From Balamuthia mandrillaris (lineage: Eukaryota > Discosea > Longamoebia > Balamuthiidae), in NCBI GenBank assembly GCA_031835245.1, contig JAVKOQ010000089.1, positions 1 through 64,000 on the forward strand: 64,000 nt of DNA, in the 5' to 3' direction. Each line of letters opens with the position of its first letter. The stretch's first letter is position 1. Below are positions 52,130 to 63,660 of this stretch, one piece after another. Made by a program: the position numbers and the translations under genes. The notes under the pieces were generated by a model. The model made no database searches. It saw only the letters and a list, made by a program, of their open reading frames with translations, and was not told where the DNA came from.

Positions 52130-54459
52130 GAAAATCCGTTATGGCATCGTCATGGCATGAATCCGACGAACAAGACCTTAATTTTTTTTCTCATCACACT
52201 CACCAGGAGAGAGAAAGGGAGAAAGAGAAAGAGAGTTAAAAAAAGCATACTTAGGTTGACTTTAGGGGGTACGGTAAAGCCGAACGATTTCGCTACTTTG
52301 AGAAGATCGAGTTCGTGCACGTTGAAAATGTGCTTATGAGAGTGTGAGGCATACGCCAGAAGGTAGGAACGATAGGCATCCCGAGCTGAACGATGAAGAT
52401 AATAGTTCTTTTCGACTAGTCTCTCCAACTTGTATCAAAAGTAATCAGCATGAGATAGCAACAAGAAAAGAAGGAGAGAACGAAAGAAGAGAAGCAGGTT
52501 AGAGACATTACCTGTGACTGCACGTTGGCAATTTTGCTAGAGGGGAACTCGTACTCATCCAAAGTAACTCGAGCTTTCTTCAAGTACCTCAGGTAACCAA
52601 GCTCTTGGGGAAGCACGAAGAGAAGAGCACGTCCCTGACCACCAGCTCTGGCCGTTCTGCCAACCCGATGAATGTATTCCTTGGGGTCATCGGGAGGATC
52701 GTACTGAATGATCCAATCAACGGCAGGGATGTCCAGACCTCTGGCTGCCACATCCGTGCACAGCAATATTCCGTGCTTTGCATTGCAAAACTCAAAGAAA
52801 GTATTTGTTCGTTTTTGCTGCTTTTGCCTTCCCTAAAAATCAGACAGCTTGTGTTAGTAACAACTTGTGGTTAAATTTAAAAAGAAAAGAACATACATGA
52901 AGGTCGAGCACAGGAATATCAATATAATTCAGGAGCTCAGCGTGATATTTGACAGAATTGCAGGAGGAGAAGAACACAATGACCTTTTTCTTGATGTTTT
53001 TCTTGAGGAATGTGAACAACAACAAAAATCGTACTTCGCTAGGCACCACCACGTAACCCTATTACCACAGCCAATTTAGATATGTGCAAATATGTAAACA
53101 ATCAAGCAAGCCGAACCTGTTTGAGCCCATCGACAGTGGCTTTATCCCTGTGGTCGTCCGCTCCGATGTACTTCACAGTGGACTTCAAAGAGATCCTTGC
53201 CAGGTCTTCAATCTTTTTGGTCTGAGTGGCAGAGAACAAGAGCGTCTGCCGCTCTTGTGGGAGAGCTTTAACGATGGCCTTCATCTCTTCCTCGAAACCG
53301 ATTTCCAAGATACGGTCAGCCTCGTCGATGACAAGGCACTTCAGGTTGTGGAAGTTGAAACCCTTTGTGTTTTGAATGTGGTCCAAAAGACGACCAGGAG
53401 TGGCTACCAGCAAGTTCACGCCCTTTTGCAGCTTATCAGCCTCCGTCTTACGGTTAGCACCGCCGATCACCAGTCCGTGCGTCTGTGTGTGGTACTTGAG
53501 CAGCTCTCGTGCCACACCATAGATCTGAAGGCATAACTCTCTGGTAGGAGAAATGATCAACACTCCCGTTCCTGCGTACAAATTTTCGTAGTGGCATATA
53601 AGTGCAAAGAACGAGACATGAGAGAAGAGAATGGAAAAAGAAAAGTAGCGAAACGAGAGAGAGAGAGAGAGAGAGAGAGAAGAGAGGAAAAGGGAAAACA
53701 GGAAAAACAAACCGTTTCGAGGACGGAATTGGATACGATGAAGGAGTTCAATGGCGGGAATGAGGAAGGCCAATGTTTTGCCAGAACCCGTTCTGGCGGC
53801 AGCCAACACGTCTCCACCGGCTAACAAGTGGGGCAAAGTCATGGCTTGGATGCGCGTCAGCCGCTCAAAGCTTTGGTCCTGCAATGCACGCTTCGTGTTC
53901 TCGGAGAGAGTAAAGTCGCTGAAGAGTTGGTCGGTCAAGAGCCCACCTTCATCCGCTGTTTGTAGTTGTTTGGCAAAAGTAAGAGAGAAAATACACCGGA
54001 AGAACAGGAAGGAAGAAGGGAGAAAGGAGAAGAAAGGAGAAGAAGGAAGAAACCCGAACCAGAATATTGGACCTGGTCAGACACAGGAAGTTCATCGCGG
54101 TTCCATTCTTCCTCAGACAGCTTTGCTCTTTTGTTTGTGGTAGTTTCTTCTTCCTCGTCTTGGTCTTCCGCTTGTTCCTCTTGTGCTTCATCTTCCTCGT
54201 CCACTTCTTCCTCTCTTTCTTTCTTCTTTTCTGGCCTTTTCGGAGATTGTTTCTTATCCGCAGCTTGCTTGTTCTCCTTTGTCGGTGTTGTTGGCGCCGA
54301 CTTGGTCTTTTGGACAGGAGAAGAAGAAGCGGGCTGTTGCTGCACTACGCTTTCAGGGACGGAAGCTTGCTCCGCAGCGGCCGCTCCTTTTTGTCCTTTA
54401 GACCTCGATCGCTTTCGCTTTCTCTTACTCACATTGTTATTGTTGTTTGGTTCGCTCAT
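51890..54459 (-). CDS. DEAD-box RNA helicase DDX18/Has1
   Basis: ATG 54459 ([20 protein letters not shown]), TAG 51890; about eight exons. After a basic and acidic low-complexity N-terminus come the Q motif ([31 protein letters not shown]), motif [43 protein letters not shown] as [12 protein letters not shown] in [10 protein letters not shown], then [58 protein letters not shown]. The Has1-specific C-terminus follows: [53 protein letters not shown]. Has1/DDX18 acts in nucleolar pre-rRNA processing for both subunits and in releasing snoRNAs. Fittingly, its last intron carries a box C/D snoRNA (52120-52202). Sense-strand (CT)n tracts lie in introns near 52095-52120 and 53655-53680. Confidence 0.95.
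52120..52202 (-). ncRNA. Box C/D snoRNA, intronic copy 2
   Basis: On the minus strand: box C GTGATGA (52197-52191), box D CTGA (52129-52126), and the same internal antisense TTAAGGTCTTGTTCGT as copy 1. Across about 75 nt the copies differ at only a few positions (for example one extra A in the A-run and TTCATGCCATGACGA for TTCACGCCGTGACGA). GAG before and CTC after can pair as a terminal stem. It is in sense within the last intron of DDX18/Has1, again beside a (CT)n tract. Confidence 0.85.
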
Positions 54460-54948
54460 TCTTTTTTTTTTTTGGAAGTTTTGTTTCCACTACACTCTTC
54501 ACCACAAACTTAAAAAAAAAAGTTTAAAAAGTCACAGTCAAAAAAAAAAAAACGGAGGGGGACCCCTTCTTCCTGCTTCCTGCTTCCTGCTTCCTGCTTC
54601 CTGCTTTCTTCTTTCTTTTCTTTTTCTTCGTTAGGGCCAAGGGATGACTCCTCGTTTTGATTTGTTTTTCGATTATGGGATCGCTATGATCGACTGTTTT
54701 GAAAAATGATTGGAAGGGGTCCAAGGGATGATCTCTTCCAATAAAAACGTCCTGTAATGCCCTTTTTTTTGGATAAAGTGCTGCTAATGAATGAACCAAC
54801 AGGCCACCGGCGTTACACCCCTCTGTTGTTTACGATATTGGACATTGGCTAGGCTACCAACCTAAAAAAAGTGCGCAAAGAAAGGAAGCGAGAGCTCAAA
54901 GTCTTCTACAAGTTAGAAAAAAAGAAAAATTAACGGGAGGTTGGTACC
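54460..54948. promoter_or_regulatory. Bidirectional intergenic region, DDX18/Has1 / PP2C
   Basis: About 490 bp between divergent start codons. Holds a heptamer repeat TTCCTGC (54568-54605, about five units) and the 19-mer element at 54731-54749. No gene is recognised. Confidence 0.5.
54731..54749 (+). promoter_or_regulatory. 19-nt promoter-like element (copy 2)
   Basis: Identical to 35422-35440; ends 200 bp before the PP2C ATG. Same strand and nearly the same distance from the start codon as in the RhoGEF gene. Confidence 0.5.
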
Positions 54949-55675
54949 ATGGAGGAAAAGGCCAAGAAGAAAAGCTCCAAGAAAGGAGATGACCCCAAAG
55001 AACTCTTCTTGAGCTTTGGCGGGTCGGAGCTGCAAGGTCGTCGCAGCACCATGGAAGATGTTACCGTCTCCTTGAAGAACTCCAAGCTTGCCTTCTTTGG
55101 TGTCTTTGATGGTTTGTTTTCTTTTGCTAGAGCGACGGATGTGAATGAAGGACTAGCTAACGCTTTTTCTCCCCTTTCCTGGTCTTATTGATAATGAATA
55201 AAAGGACACGGAGGACGTCGAGCTGCTGACCATTGTGCTAAAAACTTACACAAGCACCTTCTCGCGGAGCCGGCTCTCAAGGAAAAACGCTACAAGAAAG
55301 CAATGTACTTTTCCTTCCCTTCTTCTCTTCATTATCCATTATCCAAGTTTTCAGCGTGTTCGTTGTTTCTTACTGTCGTTTCTCGTCTCCTGTGTTGAGT
55401 GCTTGAGTGTTCCTGTGTTTTCTTTTTCTTTTTCGTTGTCTTGCTGTCTGCGTGTTTGCTTCTTCGGTAGCTTTGGTTGTTGAGCGAACAAAAAAAAAAA
55501 AAAAAACAATGCTAACATGGCACAACGTTACAATTATTGGTGGTTCCTTTGCAACAGTCGAAACGCTTTCCTGCAGACAGACTCGGAGTTTTGTCAACAA
55601 GCTCAAGACCGGAAATGGCGGGACGGATCCACTGCTGCTATCGTCCTTCTCAAATACGATCGCGCCAAAAGTATT

Positions 55676-55712
<37 letters not shown>

Positions 55713-56711
55713 CCGCTTTGGCTTTCTTTTTGTTGTGTTCATGCTTTAACAGTCTTTTGCTTTTTTTTTTTTGAAAAAAGCAACTCGGGAAAGAAGAAGG
55801 TTATTGTTGGTGGCAAACGTGGGAGATACCAGAGTGGTTGCATGCCGTCAGGGCAAGGCAAAGCCTCTCACTGTGGATCACAAACCCCTCACGGAGCGTG
55901 AAAGAATCGAAAAGTATGGCGGTTGTATACTTGGAGGTACGTTCATGTCCCATTATTGCTCAGAAGTTTTGAAAAAAGAGTCACCAAAAGAGTTTAACTT
56001 GGAAAATAGGAAACGTAAACGGAGTATTGGCTGTCTCACGAGCTATAGGCGATGTAGAACTAAAGCCTGGTCGACCCATTCAGGACAATCCTGTCACTGT
56101 AATCTCTCTCTCTTCTCTTCTCTTCTCTTCTCTTCTCTTATCTTCTCTTCTCTTCTCTTCTCTTCTCTTCTCTTCTCTTCTCTTCTCTTCTCTTCTCTTC
56201 TCTTCTCTTCTCTTCTCTTCTCTTCTCTTCTCTTCTCTTCTCTTCTCTTCTCTTCTCTTCTCTTCTCTTCTCTTCTCTTCTCTTCATCGTTCTCTTCTCT
56301 TCATCGTTCTCTTCTCTTCATCGTTCTCTTCTCTTCTCTTCTCTTCTCTTCATCGTTCTCTTCTCTTCTCTTCTCTGCTCTAACAAAGCCCAAAAAAAAA
56401 AGGCCCAACCAGACGTATGGAAGTACGAAGTGACGGATGATTTGGAGTTTTTGCTGTTGGCATGCGATGGTGTGTGGGACGTGTTCTCCAACGACGATGC
56501 CGTAAAGGTGGTGCGCAAGGCCCTCAAACGCAACGGTGGAGACGCGAACGCAGCGGCAGAGGCCCTCACCAACGAAGCATATGAGCGCAAGAGCACTGAT
56601 AACATCAGTGCTCTCGTTGTTGTTCTTAATCCGTTGATGCGCAAGTCGGAAGGAAGCCAGCGAAGACGATCGTCTCTTGAACCGAGAAAAGAAGATGAAG
56701 CAAACAACTAA
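54949..56711 (+). CDS. PP2C-type (PPM) protein phosphatase
   Basis: ATG 54949 (MEEKAKKKSSKKGDDPKELF), stop TAA 56709; about seven exons. Metal-dependent Ser/Thr phosphatase. Motifs: GGSELQGRRSTMEDVTVSL (motif 1, R-x-x-M-E-D), FFGVFD spliced to GHGGRRAADHCAKNLHKHLL (the DGHGG metal motif), WRDGSTAAIVLL, VANVGDTRVVACRQGKAKPL, LTVDHKP, GVLAVSRAIGDVELKPG, FLLLACDGVWDVFSNDD and STDNISALVVVL (C-terminal metal-binding D-N). All metal ligands appear present, so it should be active. A short basic tail ends RSSLEPRKEDEANN. One intron (about 56100-56400) is a (TCTTC)n repeat; another holds (CT)n near 55680. Confidence 0.93.
56107..56370. repeat. (TCTTC)n pentanucleotide repeat in a PP2C intron
   Basis: About 265 bp of TCTTC units; the last third is interrupted four times by ATCG (TTCATCGTTC). 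Pyrimidine-rich in host sense. Confidence 0.97.
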
Positions 56712-56845
56712 GGTCTTCCTTGTTGGTTTTTGTTGCAACTGATGAAGCGAGATGGGATAAATATGTGTTTGTGAGTTATAAAGTCTTTTAAAAAGAGAAG
56801 AAAAGATTTTGTCAAAAATGGAGGGTAACGAGGGCGTGATTTTTT

Positions 56846-59020
56846 TTAGGATTGTTCTGTCTCTCCATCAGGCACTTTGTTTCTCTGGAAGAGAGGAGAG
56901 AGTACGTTGTGGCTAGGCTTCTCCTTTTTATCCAACCAATCCTGCAGCTGACCCTGTTATGTTATTTATTTTTGTTAGACCAATTTTGTTACGCAAATGG
57001 AGGAGAAAGAGGGAAGCAATAACACACCGAAGCAGCCAACAGCAAACCAACGAAGAGAGGGCAGGGTCTAGTGGGTCTTGTCATGAACTCGGGGTGGAAC
57101 TGAGTACCGACGAAGAAAGGATGGCCCTTCAGCTCCACGATCTCCGCTCTTTGGCCATTGTCTCCAAAACCAACGAAAGAGAGGCCAGCGTCCTGCAGGC
57201 TTTGAACGTACTTGGGGTTGACCTCGTAGCGGTGCCTGTGGCGCTCATCCACGTAGTCTGTCCGTTGGTAGAGACGAGCAGAGAGGCAGTCGGGCGTGTT
57301 AAGTTCAGTTCTTCTCTTGCCTAGGCGCATAGTGCCTCCCATGTGTGTCTTGGATACCTCCGGCATGTAGAATATAAGGTCCGAGTAATCATCCACCTCC
57401 TTCTTTTTCTGTTGCTGCTCTTCTGTAGGAGTTGAAGAAACGCAAGAAGAGGAGCCTTCTTGTTTTAGAGCGGTAAACTCCTCGCTGCTGGCATTCTCCC
57501 ATCCGACGATGTGGCGAGCATACTCGACGACTGCGATTTGCATGCCAAGACAAATGCCCAGATAAGGCACCTTGTGCTCTCGGGCGTACCGGGCAGCAAT
57601 AATCATGCCTTCGGTGCCACGATCTCCAAATCCACCAGGCACTAACACTCCGTCAGCGCCCTTCAACTTAGCCCATGCCTCCTCGTGGCGTTCACGTTCG
57701 TTGCTATCATGGGCGTATTGAGGTTCCAGATAGAGCGACTCAATCCAGTCGATGACGAGCTTGCGACTCGCTGACAGAGCCGCGTGCTGTAGTGCTTTGA
57801 TGACTGACAGATAAGAGTCGGTTAGGCCGGTGTACTTGCCTACCATCGCTATGTGTACTTGTTGGCTCAAATCACCAGCATTGAGCTGGTCAACCAGATC
57901 TGCCAGTTTGTTCCATTTGAGAAGCTTTGGGACTTTGCGTGGTGTGTACAGCTCCAATTTTTGCAGAATCTTCATTGGCACACCTATTATGTAAATTCCG
58001 TGTAAGAAGATATCTCCAATCGTCATGCCTCACCCCGCGTCTAAAAGAGGTGAAGGTTAGGTCACAAACCTTGGGCTTGCAATAACAGGGGTACTCGATA
58101 GAGGTTGGACACATCATGGACAGAGATGACATTGTCCTCAGCCACATGACAGAAGAAGCCCAGCTTTTGTCGCACATCTGGAGCCAAAGGTTGAGAGCTA
58201 CGGCAGACCACCAAGTCGGGGCTGAAGCCCAACGCTCTCAGCTCTCTGACAGAGGCCTGAGTTGGCTTGGTCTTTTGCTCTCCCACGGCGCCCACCACCG
58301 GCACCAAGCTCACATGAATGTGACAAAAATTGCCCTTGCCCACTCGGAACTGAAACTGTCTCATAGCCTCTATGAATGGACCTTGTTCTATGTCTCCAAC
58401 TATGTATTTGCGTGGTTAACAAAGTGAAAAATGAAGAAAGAAACAATAAGTGGGATAGAAAGAACGCACTAGTTCCTCCCAACTCAATGACACAGAGCTC
58501 AGGAGCTTGGCCGCTGCCATCCACGCAGAGAGCAGCCACTCGCTGGACCCAATCCTGAATGGCATTCGTGATGTGCGGCACCACCTGCACGGTCTTTCCC
58601 AGGTACTCTCCCTTGCGCTCCTTCTCGATGACGTGGTTGTAGATCTTGCCAGTGGTGATGTTGTGGTCGCGGGTGAGCGTTATGTCCATGAACCGCTCGT
58701 AGTTGCCCAAGTCCAAGTCGGCCTCACCGCCGTCATCCAACACGAACACTTCTCCGTGCTCAAATGGGGACATAGTTCCTGCATCAATGTCTGTGCAGTA
58801 AGGGGGGAGAGAAGGGAGTGTTAAGGCGACGGTCGTAGAGGCGGATGGAAACAAACTCCGGAGGGGGAAGGAGGAGGAAAAAAACGTCACTTATGTAAGG
58901 GTCAATCTTGATGGCAGTCACGTTGAAGCCCAAGGAGCGCATGATCATGCCGGTGCTGCTGGCCATCACGCCTTTGCCGAGTCCGCTCAGCACGCCGCCT
59001 GTTACCAAAACGTATTTCAT
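56846..59020 (-). CDS. CTP synthase
   Basis: ATG 59020 ([20 protein letters not shown]), TAA 56846; five or six exons. Makes CTP from UTP, ATP and glutamine. The synthase domain has [10 protein letters not shown] (ATP loop), [54 protein letters not shown], then [49 protein letters not shown]. The glutaminase domain has [33 protein letters not shown], the nucleophile in [31 protein letters not shown] and the His-Glu pair in QFHPEF. An insert rich in Ser, Gln and Lys ([20 protein letters not shown]) lies between WENASSEEF and FYMPEV. The gene converges with PP2C, only 134 bp between stops. Confidence 0.96.
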
Positions 59021-59695
59021 GTCTTTTGTTTTCCCTTTCGTGTTTTTAACTTTTCTCTCTTTCTCGACTATCTGACAGGGGCAGCGCTGGCGAGTGCGAG
59101 TGTGAGGGCCACGGCCGTCGTCTGCGCTTTTTCTTTTCTTCTTTTCTTCTTTTTTTCTTTTCTTTCTTTTCTTTTTATTTTATTTTTTATTTTTTTTGGT
59201 TTGGCGTTGCTTCGATCTCGTATCTCGAATCTGATCAACCTCTTAGAAGCATTATACTAGAGGTAATAGGGTTATGTCGACAATAATTGAATAATTGCAA
59301 TTTCGGCACGATCGAGGGTTCGGAGGGATTCATTAATTCGTACCCCTTGTGGCCAATCACAGAGTAGCACCATTCTATGATTGTTGGGTTGCACTTCCGA
59401 GAACGCAATATTTCCCCCCGAAGTTCTCATTGGTTACGGTATCTTATATGAACCTGGTTACCTTGAATTGCACCTTTTTTCTCCTTTTTTTCGTTGAAGT
59501 TGTTCTTATAAAGCTGTATAGCAAAAATTTTTCGGTTTTATTCTCTTTTTTTCTTCGTTCAAGTAAAAACACACCACAAACAACCTCAGCTGAAACTCCC
59601 CCTTTGTCTTGCCCAAAGGAGTTCATACACAGCCTTTTTGTACATTCACCTACAGGGGATCTGAAGCTTTTTTTTGTACTTAAAAAAAAATAACA
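59021..59695. promoter_or_regulatory. Bidirectional intergenic region, CTP synthase / glycoprotein
   Basis: About 675 bp between two divergent start codons. A T-rich tract (59126-59200) lies near the CTP synthase start; TATAAAG at 59507-59513 is 183 bp before the glycoprotein ATG. No gene is recognised. Confidence 0.5.
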
Positions 59696-61159
59696 ATGGC
59701 CTTCTCCCCTGTTTATATTGCACTCCTGGCCTTCTTCTTGGGATGTGCCTTTGCCCAGGAGAACATCACCTATTCCGACAGCGGTGTCTGCGGAGGAGGT
59801 AACTGTCTGGACGGTATGCAGGTCTCCGTGACCGCTGTCAGGCTGACCGCCTGCATGAGCCGCGTTACCTTCACCTTTACTCCGCCCGCTGGAGGATGCT
59901 CTATCTCCCATGCGCTGTTTCCTGTGCCCAAGGCCGGATACCTGGTTCCCAATGAGGACCTTTCGTCCACCCGGTGCAATCTAACCCCTGAGAGCGTTGA
60001 TAAAGACGGTAAATCCTGCCCACTTTGGTTTTTTAAACATCCTGTTCTGACCTTGTATCCTGAAAACAAAAAAAAAATAGACAACAGCATCGGAAAAAAC
60101 TGTAAGGCGCAACAGGACTACATCGCCACCTCCCCCTACAACTACATGAAAATTAACTTTGGCTGCGAGGGCACCGCGGACCTCTCCATGGACATCATGA
60201 GCACTGGCATGAACTTTGGAGAGATCGTGATCAAGGCCGGACAGGCATGCGAGCTCTGCAGCGTCTCTGCCCCCATCCCCATGATCGACGTCACCTGCGA
60301 TGACGCCTTCGGGGACTGCGATGATGACGACCCTTGCACCGTGGACTCCTGCGCCTCCGTCAACGGTTGCCAAAAAGTCTGCCAACATGACCGCATTCCC
60401 AACTGTGGGGTCTGCGTGGATGAAGTGGACTGCGCCGATCAGAACTCCAGGGAAATCAACCCGTGCGCCTACTGGCGATGCAGCAACACCACCGGCACCT
60501 GCGAGCAGGCCTTTACTCCAGGCTGCCTGCCTTGCTCTGACTCCGAGTGTGTCAGCCCCTACGGTGACAGCGACAAGGACTGCCGCAAGATGAAGTGCGG
60601 CGAGAGCGGCAAGTGCGAGACCTACGTCGACCAGTCCTGTTGCGAGGACGGATGGGACGGCTCTGGGTGCCTCAGTTGCGTTACCCGCGTTGGCTGCGTC
60701 TACTACACCGAAGAGGAATACTGTTCCATTCCTTCTGAGGAGCTTGACTTTATCCCTGGCGCCTCCTCATGGGGCTCCTTCAGCGACTCTGGCTCTTTCA
60801 ACTGGACCACCGAATGCCCACCTGGCACAGATGGATGGGTTGGCGATGGTGAAGGAAAGTCCGACGGTGGCGACGACGATGACACCGTGGCCAAGGGTGT
60901 CGGTGGGGCCCTCGGCGCTGTCGGTGGCTTGCTTGCCATCGGAGGAATTGCAGCGGCTGCTGCTGTGTACACCATCCAGAAGGCCAAGGAGAGGGGCATC
61001 GCCAAGCGTTTGGAGATGGTGGGCTTCTCTTCCGAGGAGCAGGCCTTTATCATGAACAACGAAATGTTTGACGCCGGAGGCATGAGCGGCGAGAATCCCT
61101 TCTTCATCAGCCGCGGCGACGGTGGTGCCATGACCCTCGTTCCGAACTCTGGCGCCTAA
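59696..61159 (+). CDS. Type I membrane glycoprotein with Cys-rich CTDC-like ectodomain
   Basis: ATG 59696; signal peptide MAFSPVYIALLAFFLGCAFA. A first domain of about 170 residues with paired cysteines is followed by a Cys-rich stalk: DDDDPCTVDSCASVNGCQKV matches the Dictyostelium CTDC repeat (D-P-C-T-x-D-x-C-x5-G-C), and two looser copies follow (EINPCAYWRCSNTTGTCEQ; DKDCRKMKCGESGKCET). A Ser/Gly/Asp-rich linker leads to a Gly/Ala-rich membrane helix (VGGALGAVGGLLAIGGIAAA) and a 60-residue cytoplasmic tail with FSSEEQAF. The frame is open throughout, but 60009-60080 is probably an intron of exactly 72 nt (see findings); without it the product is 463 residues. Highly biased, GC-ending codons suggest strong expression. 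Probably a cell-surface protein. Confidence 0.85.
   Translation: MAFSPVYIALLAFFLGCAFAQENITYSDSGVCGGGNCLDGMQVSVTAVRLTACMSRVTFTFTPPAGGCSISHALFPVPKAGYLVPNEDLSSTRCNLTPESVDKDGKSCPLWFFKHPVLTLYPENKKKIDNSIGKNCKAQQDYIATSPYNYMKINFGCEGTADLSMDIMSTGMNFGEIVIKAGQACELCSVSAPIPMIDVTCDDAFGDCDDDDPCTVDSCASVNGCQKVCQHDRIPNCGVCVDEVDCADQNSREINPCAYWRCSNTTGTCEQAFTPGCLPCSDSECVSPYGDSDKDCRKMKCGESGKCETYVDQSCCEDGWDGSGCLSCVTRVGCVYYTEEEYCSIPSEELDFIPGASSWGSFSDSGSFNWTTECPPGTDGWVGDGEGKSDGGDDDDTVAKGVGGALGAVGGLLAIGGIAAAAAVYTIQKAKERGIAKRLEMVGFSSEEQAFIMNNEMFDAGGMSGENPFFISRGDGGAMTLVPNSGA
60009..60080 (+). other. Probable 72-nt in-frame intron
   Basis: Starts GTAAAT and ends AAAATAG after an A-run; contains no stop in the coding frame and is a multiple of three. 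Its translation (KSCPLWFFKHPVLTLYPENK) has AT-rich codons unlike the surrounding GC-ending codons. Removal joins SVDKD to DNSIGKNC. Confidence 0.7.
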
Positions 61160-61502
61160 AACCAACAGGCCACAGAGCCTTTGGGTGCTTCTCACCCTTT
61201 TCCCCCTGCTGCAGGACGCACGTGCTGTATTCTTTAATTCTTTTATTATGGGAATTTTTTGTTGATTTTATTGGAATTTTATTGTAAAAATAAATAATCG
61301 TCGACATAAGTCGGCAAATAAGTTATTGATCGATACGTTCATCTATGACGTCATCCAAATGAGATCCACAAACGCCAAAGAAGAAAAAATCATCAGAAGA
61401 AGAAGAGAGAAGAAAAGAGGCTTTCGCCTGCCTGATCGAAGCCACCAGCTTGCCGATACTTTTTCCCCCCTTCCTTCCTTGGTTTTCTGTTGATGCTGTA
61501 AA

Positions 61503-63619
61503 ATGGGAGACTCTGACGTGAAGGACATACTCGGTATGGCCCGAACACCCAAGAAATCCTCGGGGCGTGCCGCCAGCTCCCGCAGGACCCCCACCAAAGC
61601 CAAAAGACCTGATGGCATGAGCAGGGAGGTCTTTGCGCTCACCGGGGGAGTGTCAGTGCCCTTGGCACCCACCACTTCCCCCATGGCCAAAGGTCTCAAG
61701 GAAAAACGAAAGACTGGCAAAAAAGTTTCATGGTGGGTAGCGTTTTTTTTTTGTTTGGTTGGAATCTCTGTTCTCTTCTCATCACTTTTTCTCGTAACAA
61801 AAAAAAAGGGTATGGCGACCCTTTACAAACTCGGCACGGGAGGATGGGGCTGTATTTTATCATTGGGTCAAAGCGAGTGACAAAGAAGAAGGTTTGTTGT
61901 GTCGAAGTTTTCGTCCATTTGCTGTTTTGCTGTGAAGTGCGGAGTGGCTCAATAGTTCATCGTGGAACTGACTTTTTTTTGTTGCTTGTCATCTCTATTT
62001 ACGTTGTGTCTGTTGTAAGACTACTACTATGCCAGATTCAACAAGAAGGTGCCGCAGTACCGATACACTCCTCAAGAGTACGACCTCTATTTTAAGTGTA
62101 TGTACTTCCGCTTACTTCCTTGTAGCTTGGTGAAGCTCATGTTTGCTCTTTTCATCTGTCTTCTCTCGCCTCTCTCTCTCTCTCTCTCATATTCACAAAA
62201 CTGCAGCGGATGACTGGACAAAAGAGGAGACAGACATGCTGTTAGACTTGTGCGAGCGCTTCGATCAGCGGTTCATCGTCATCGCAGACCGTTTTCCCGA
62301 GTTTAAAAAGAATGACGAGAAAACAGAAGCGGCGAAACAGAAGACCAGCGAAGAGGCAAACACCCGAAAGGAAATGGAGGAAGAGAAAGAGGAAGAGGAA
62401 AATGAAAACGAGGAAGGCAGGAACGCAAGCACTAGGTCAACTGGTCGCAGCGTCGAGGACCTCAAAGCTCGTTATTACACGGTGCAAAAAAAGCTGGTAG
62501 AGTTGCGGCTGGCAGGCAAGCCAGAGCTCAATGAACATCCTCTCCTGAAGCTCCCTTATGACAAAGACCATGAGGTCAAGAGAAAGCAGCAATATGAGCG
62601 TCTGCACGCGCGTACAAAAGAGCAAGTGGCTGAGGAGGAGAGCCTTGCCGAAGCTTGCAAGCTCATTGAAAAGTATCGCAGCAAGGATGCTAAAGGCAAG
62701 GAGGAGGTACAAAAGCTTGCCAACTCGGTTTTATTGGGCATTCCTCTGCCTTCGGTACTATCCACTCTTACTTTCTTTTCACATCGACTTGTCTCTAATT
62801 TTTTCTTGTTCTTGTTCCTTCAAAAATACAGCAAAAGAAATCACGACGGTCTTCTCTTGGGTCCACACAACGAGCTGGTGTATCTTTGGCATCACGCTCT
62901 GCGAATTCGTTGACCGTCAGCACGCGCACTGCCCATAAAGTTGATCTCATTCTAAAGGAGCTTGACATTGGTACTTCCCTTCCTCCCTTCCCTCCCTCCC
63001 TTCCCTCTGTGATAACCATCTCACACGCGATCTCCCAACAGAACAACAACCGCTACCAACATTAGCTGTGTGTGAAGCGTTTAATCAACTGCGACAGGAT
63101 ATAGTTGTATTGATAGACTTACAGAAGCACATGCAACGCAAAGAGTACGAGTGGCGTTTGCTGCAGGAGCAGAAGAAACAACTATCAGAGCAGGTTGGTT
63201 TACTTTTTTTTTTAAAAAAAGAAAAACTGTTTTATCGGCTGCTTGTTTGACTCTTTCTCTGTTCGCTCTTGTAGAAACAAAAGGTTGCGGCTATAGCAAA
63301 AGAGCAGCTTCCACCGCGCGAGTATGCCAAGTTGGAGGCAATGTTGTCAGCTCAGCAGAACGGCAACGGCCTCCATCGTCAAGACAAAGAGAGAGGCCAA
63401 CAACGGCGAAAGAGAAGGGTGGCTGATGGCTCACCCGCTCCAGAGCGAAGCAGAAAGAGACAAACAAAAGAAGATGACCACAAAGGAAAGGCTAAAGCGG
63501 AACAAGTGGATAACGATGCTATCGATGACAACAAACTTCAACGAAAACAGGAAGCGATGGATGAAGCAGAGAAGTCGCCGCGAAAGGGCAAAGACGAGGA
63601 TGCGGAAGCAAATATGTAA
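61503..63619 (+). CDS. DMAP1: DMAP1/SWC4-like chromatin subunit
   Basis: ATG 61503 (MGDSDVKDILGMARTPKKSS), TAA 63617; about seven exons. DMAP1 (yeast Swc4) is shared by the NuA4/TIP60 acetyltransferase and SWR1/SRCAP remodelling complexes. Evidence: FALTGGVSVPLAPTTSPMAK and EKRKTGKKVSWW near the N-terminus, then WVKASDKEE, YYARFNKKVPQYRYTPQEYD and the SANT-type domain DDWTKEETDMLLDLCERFDQ with RFIVIADRF; an acidic insert (KEEEENENEEGRN) splits it from SVEDLKARYYTVQKKLVELR. The C-terminal third has AVCEAFNQLRQDIVVLIDLQ and the coiled region KHMQRKEYEWRLLQEQKKQL, ending in a Lys/Arg/Asp-rich tail. Converges with the hydroxylase gene, 41 bp between stops. Confidence 0.92.
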
Positions 63620-63660
63620 ATATCGATTTAGTACAACGAACACGAAGAAAGAGAGATAAG

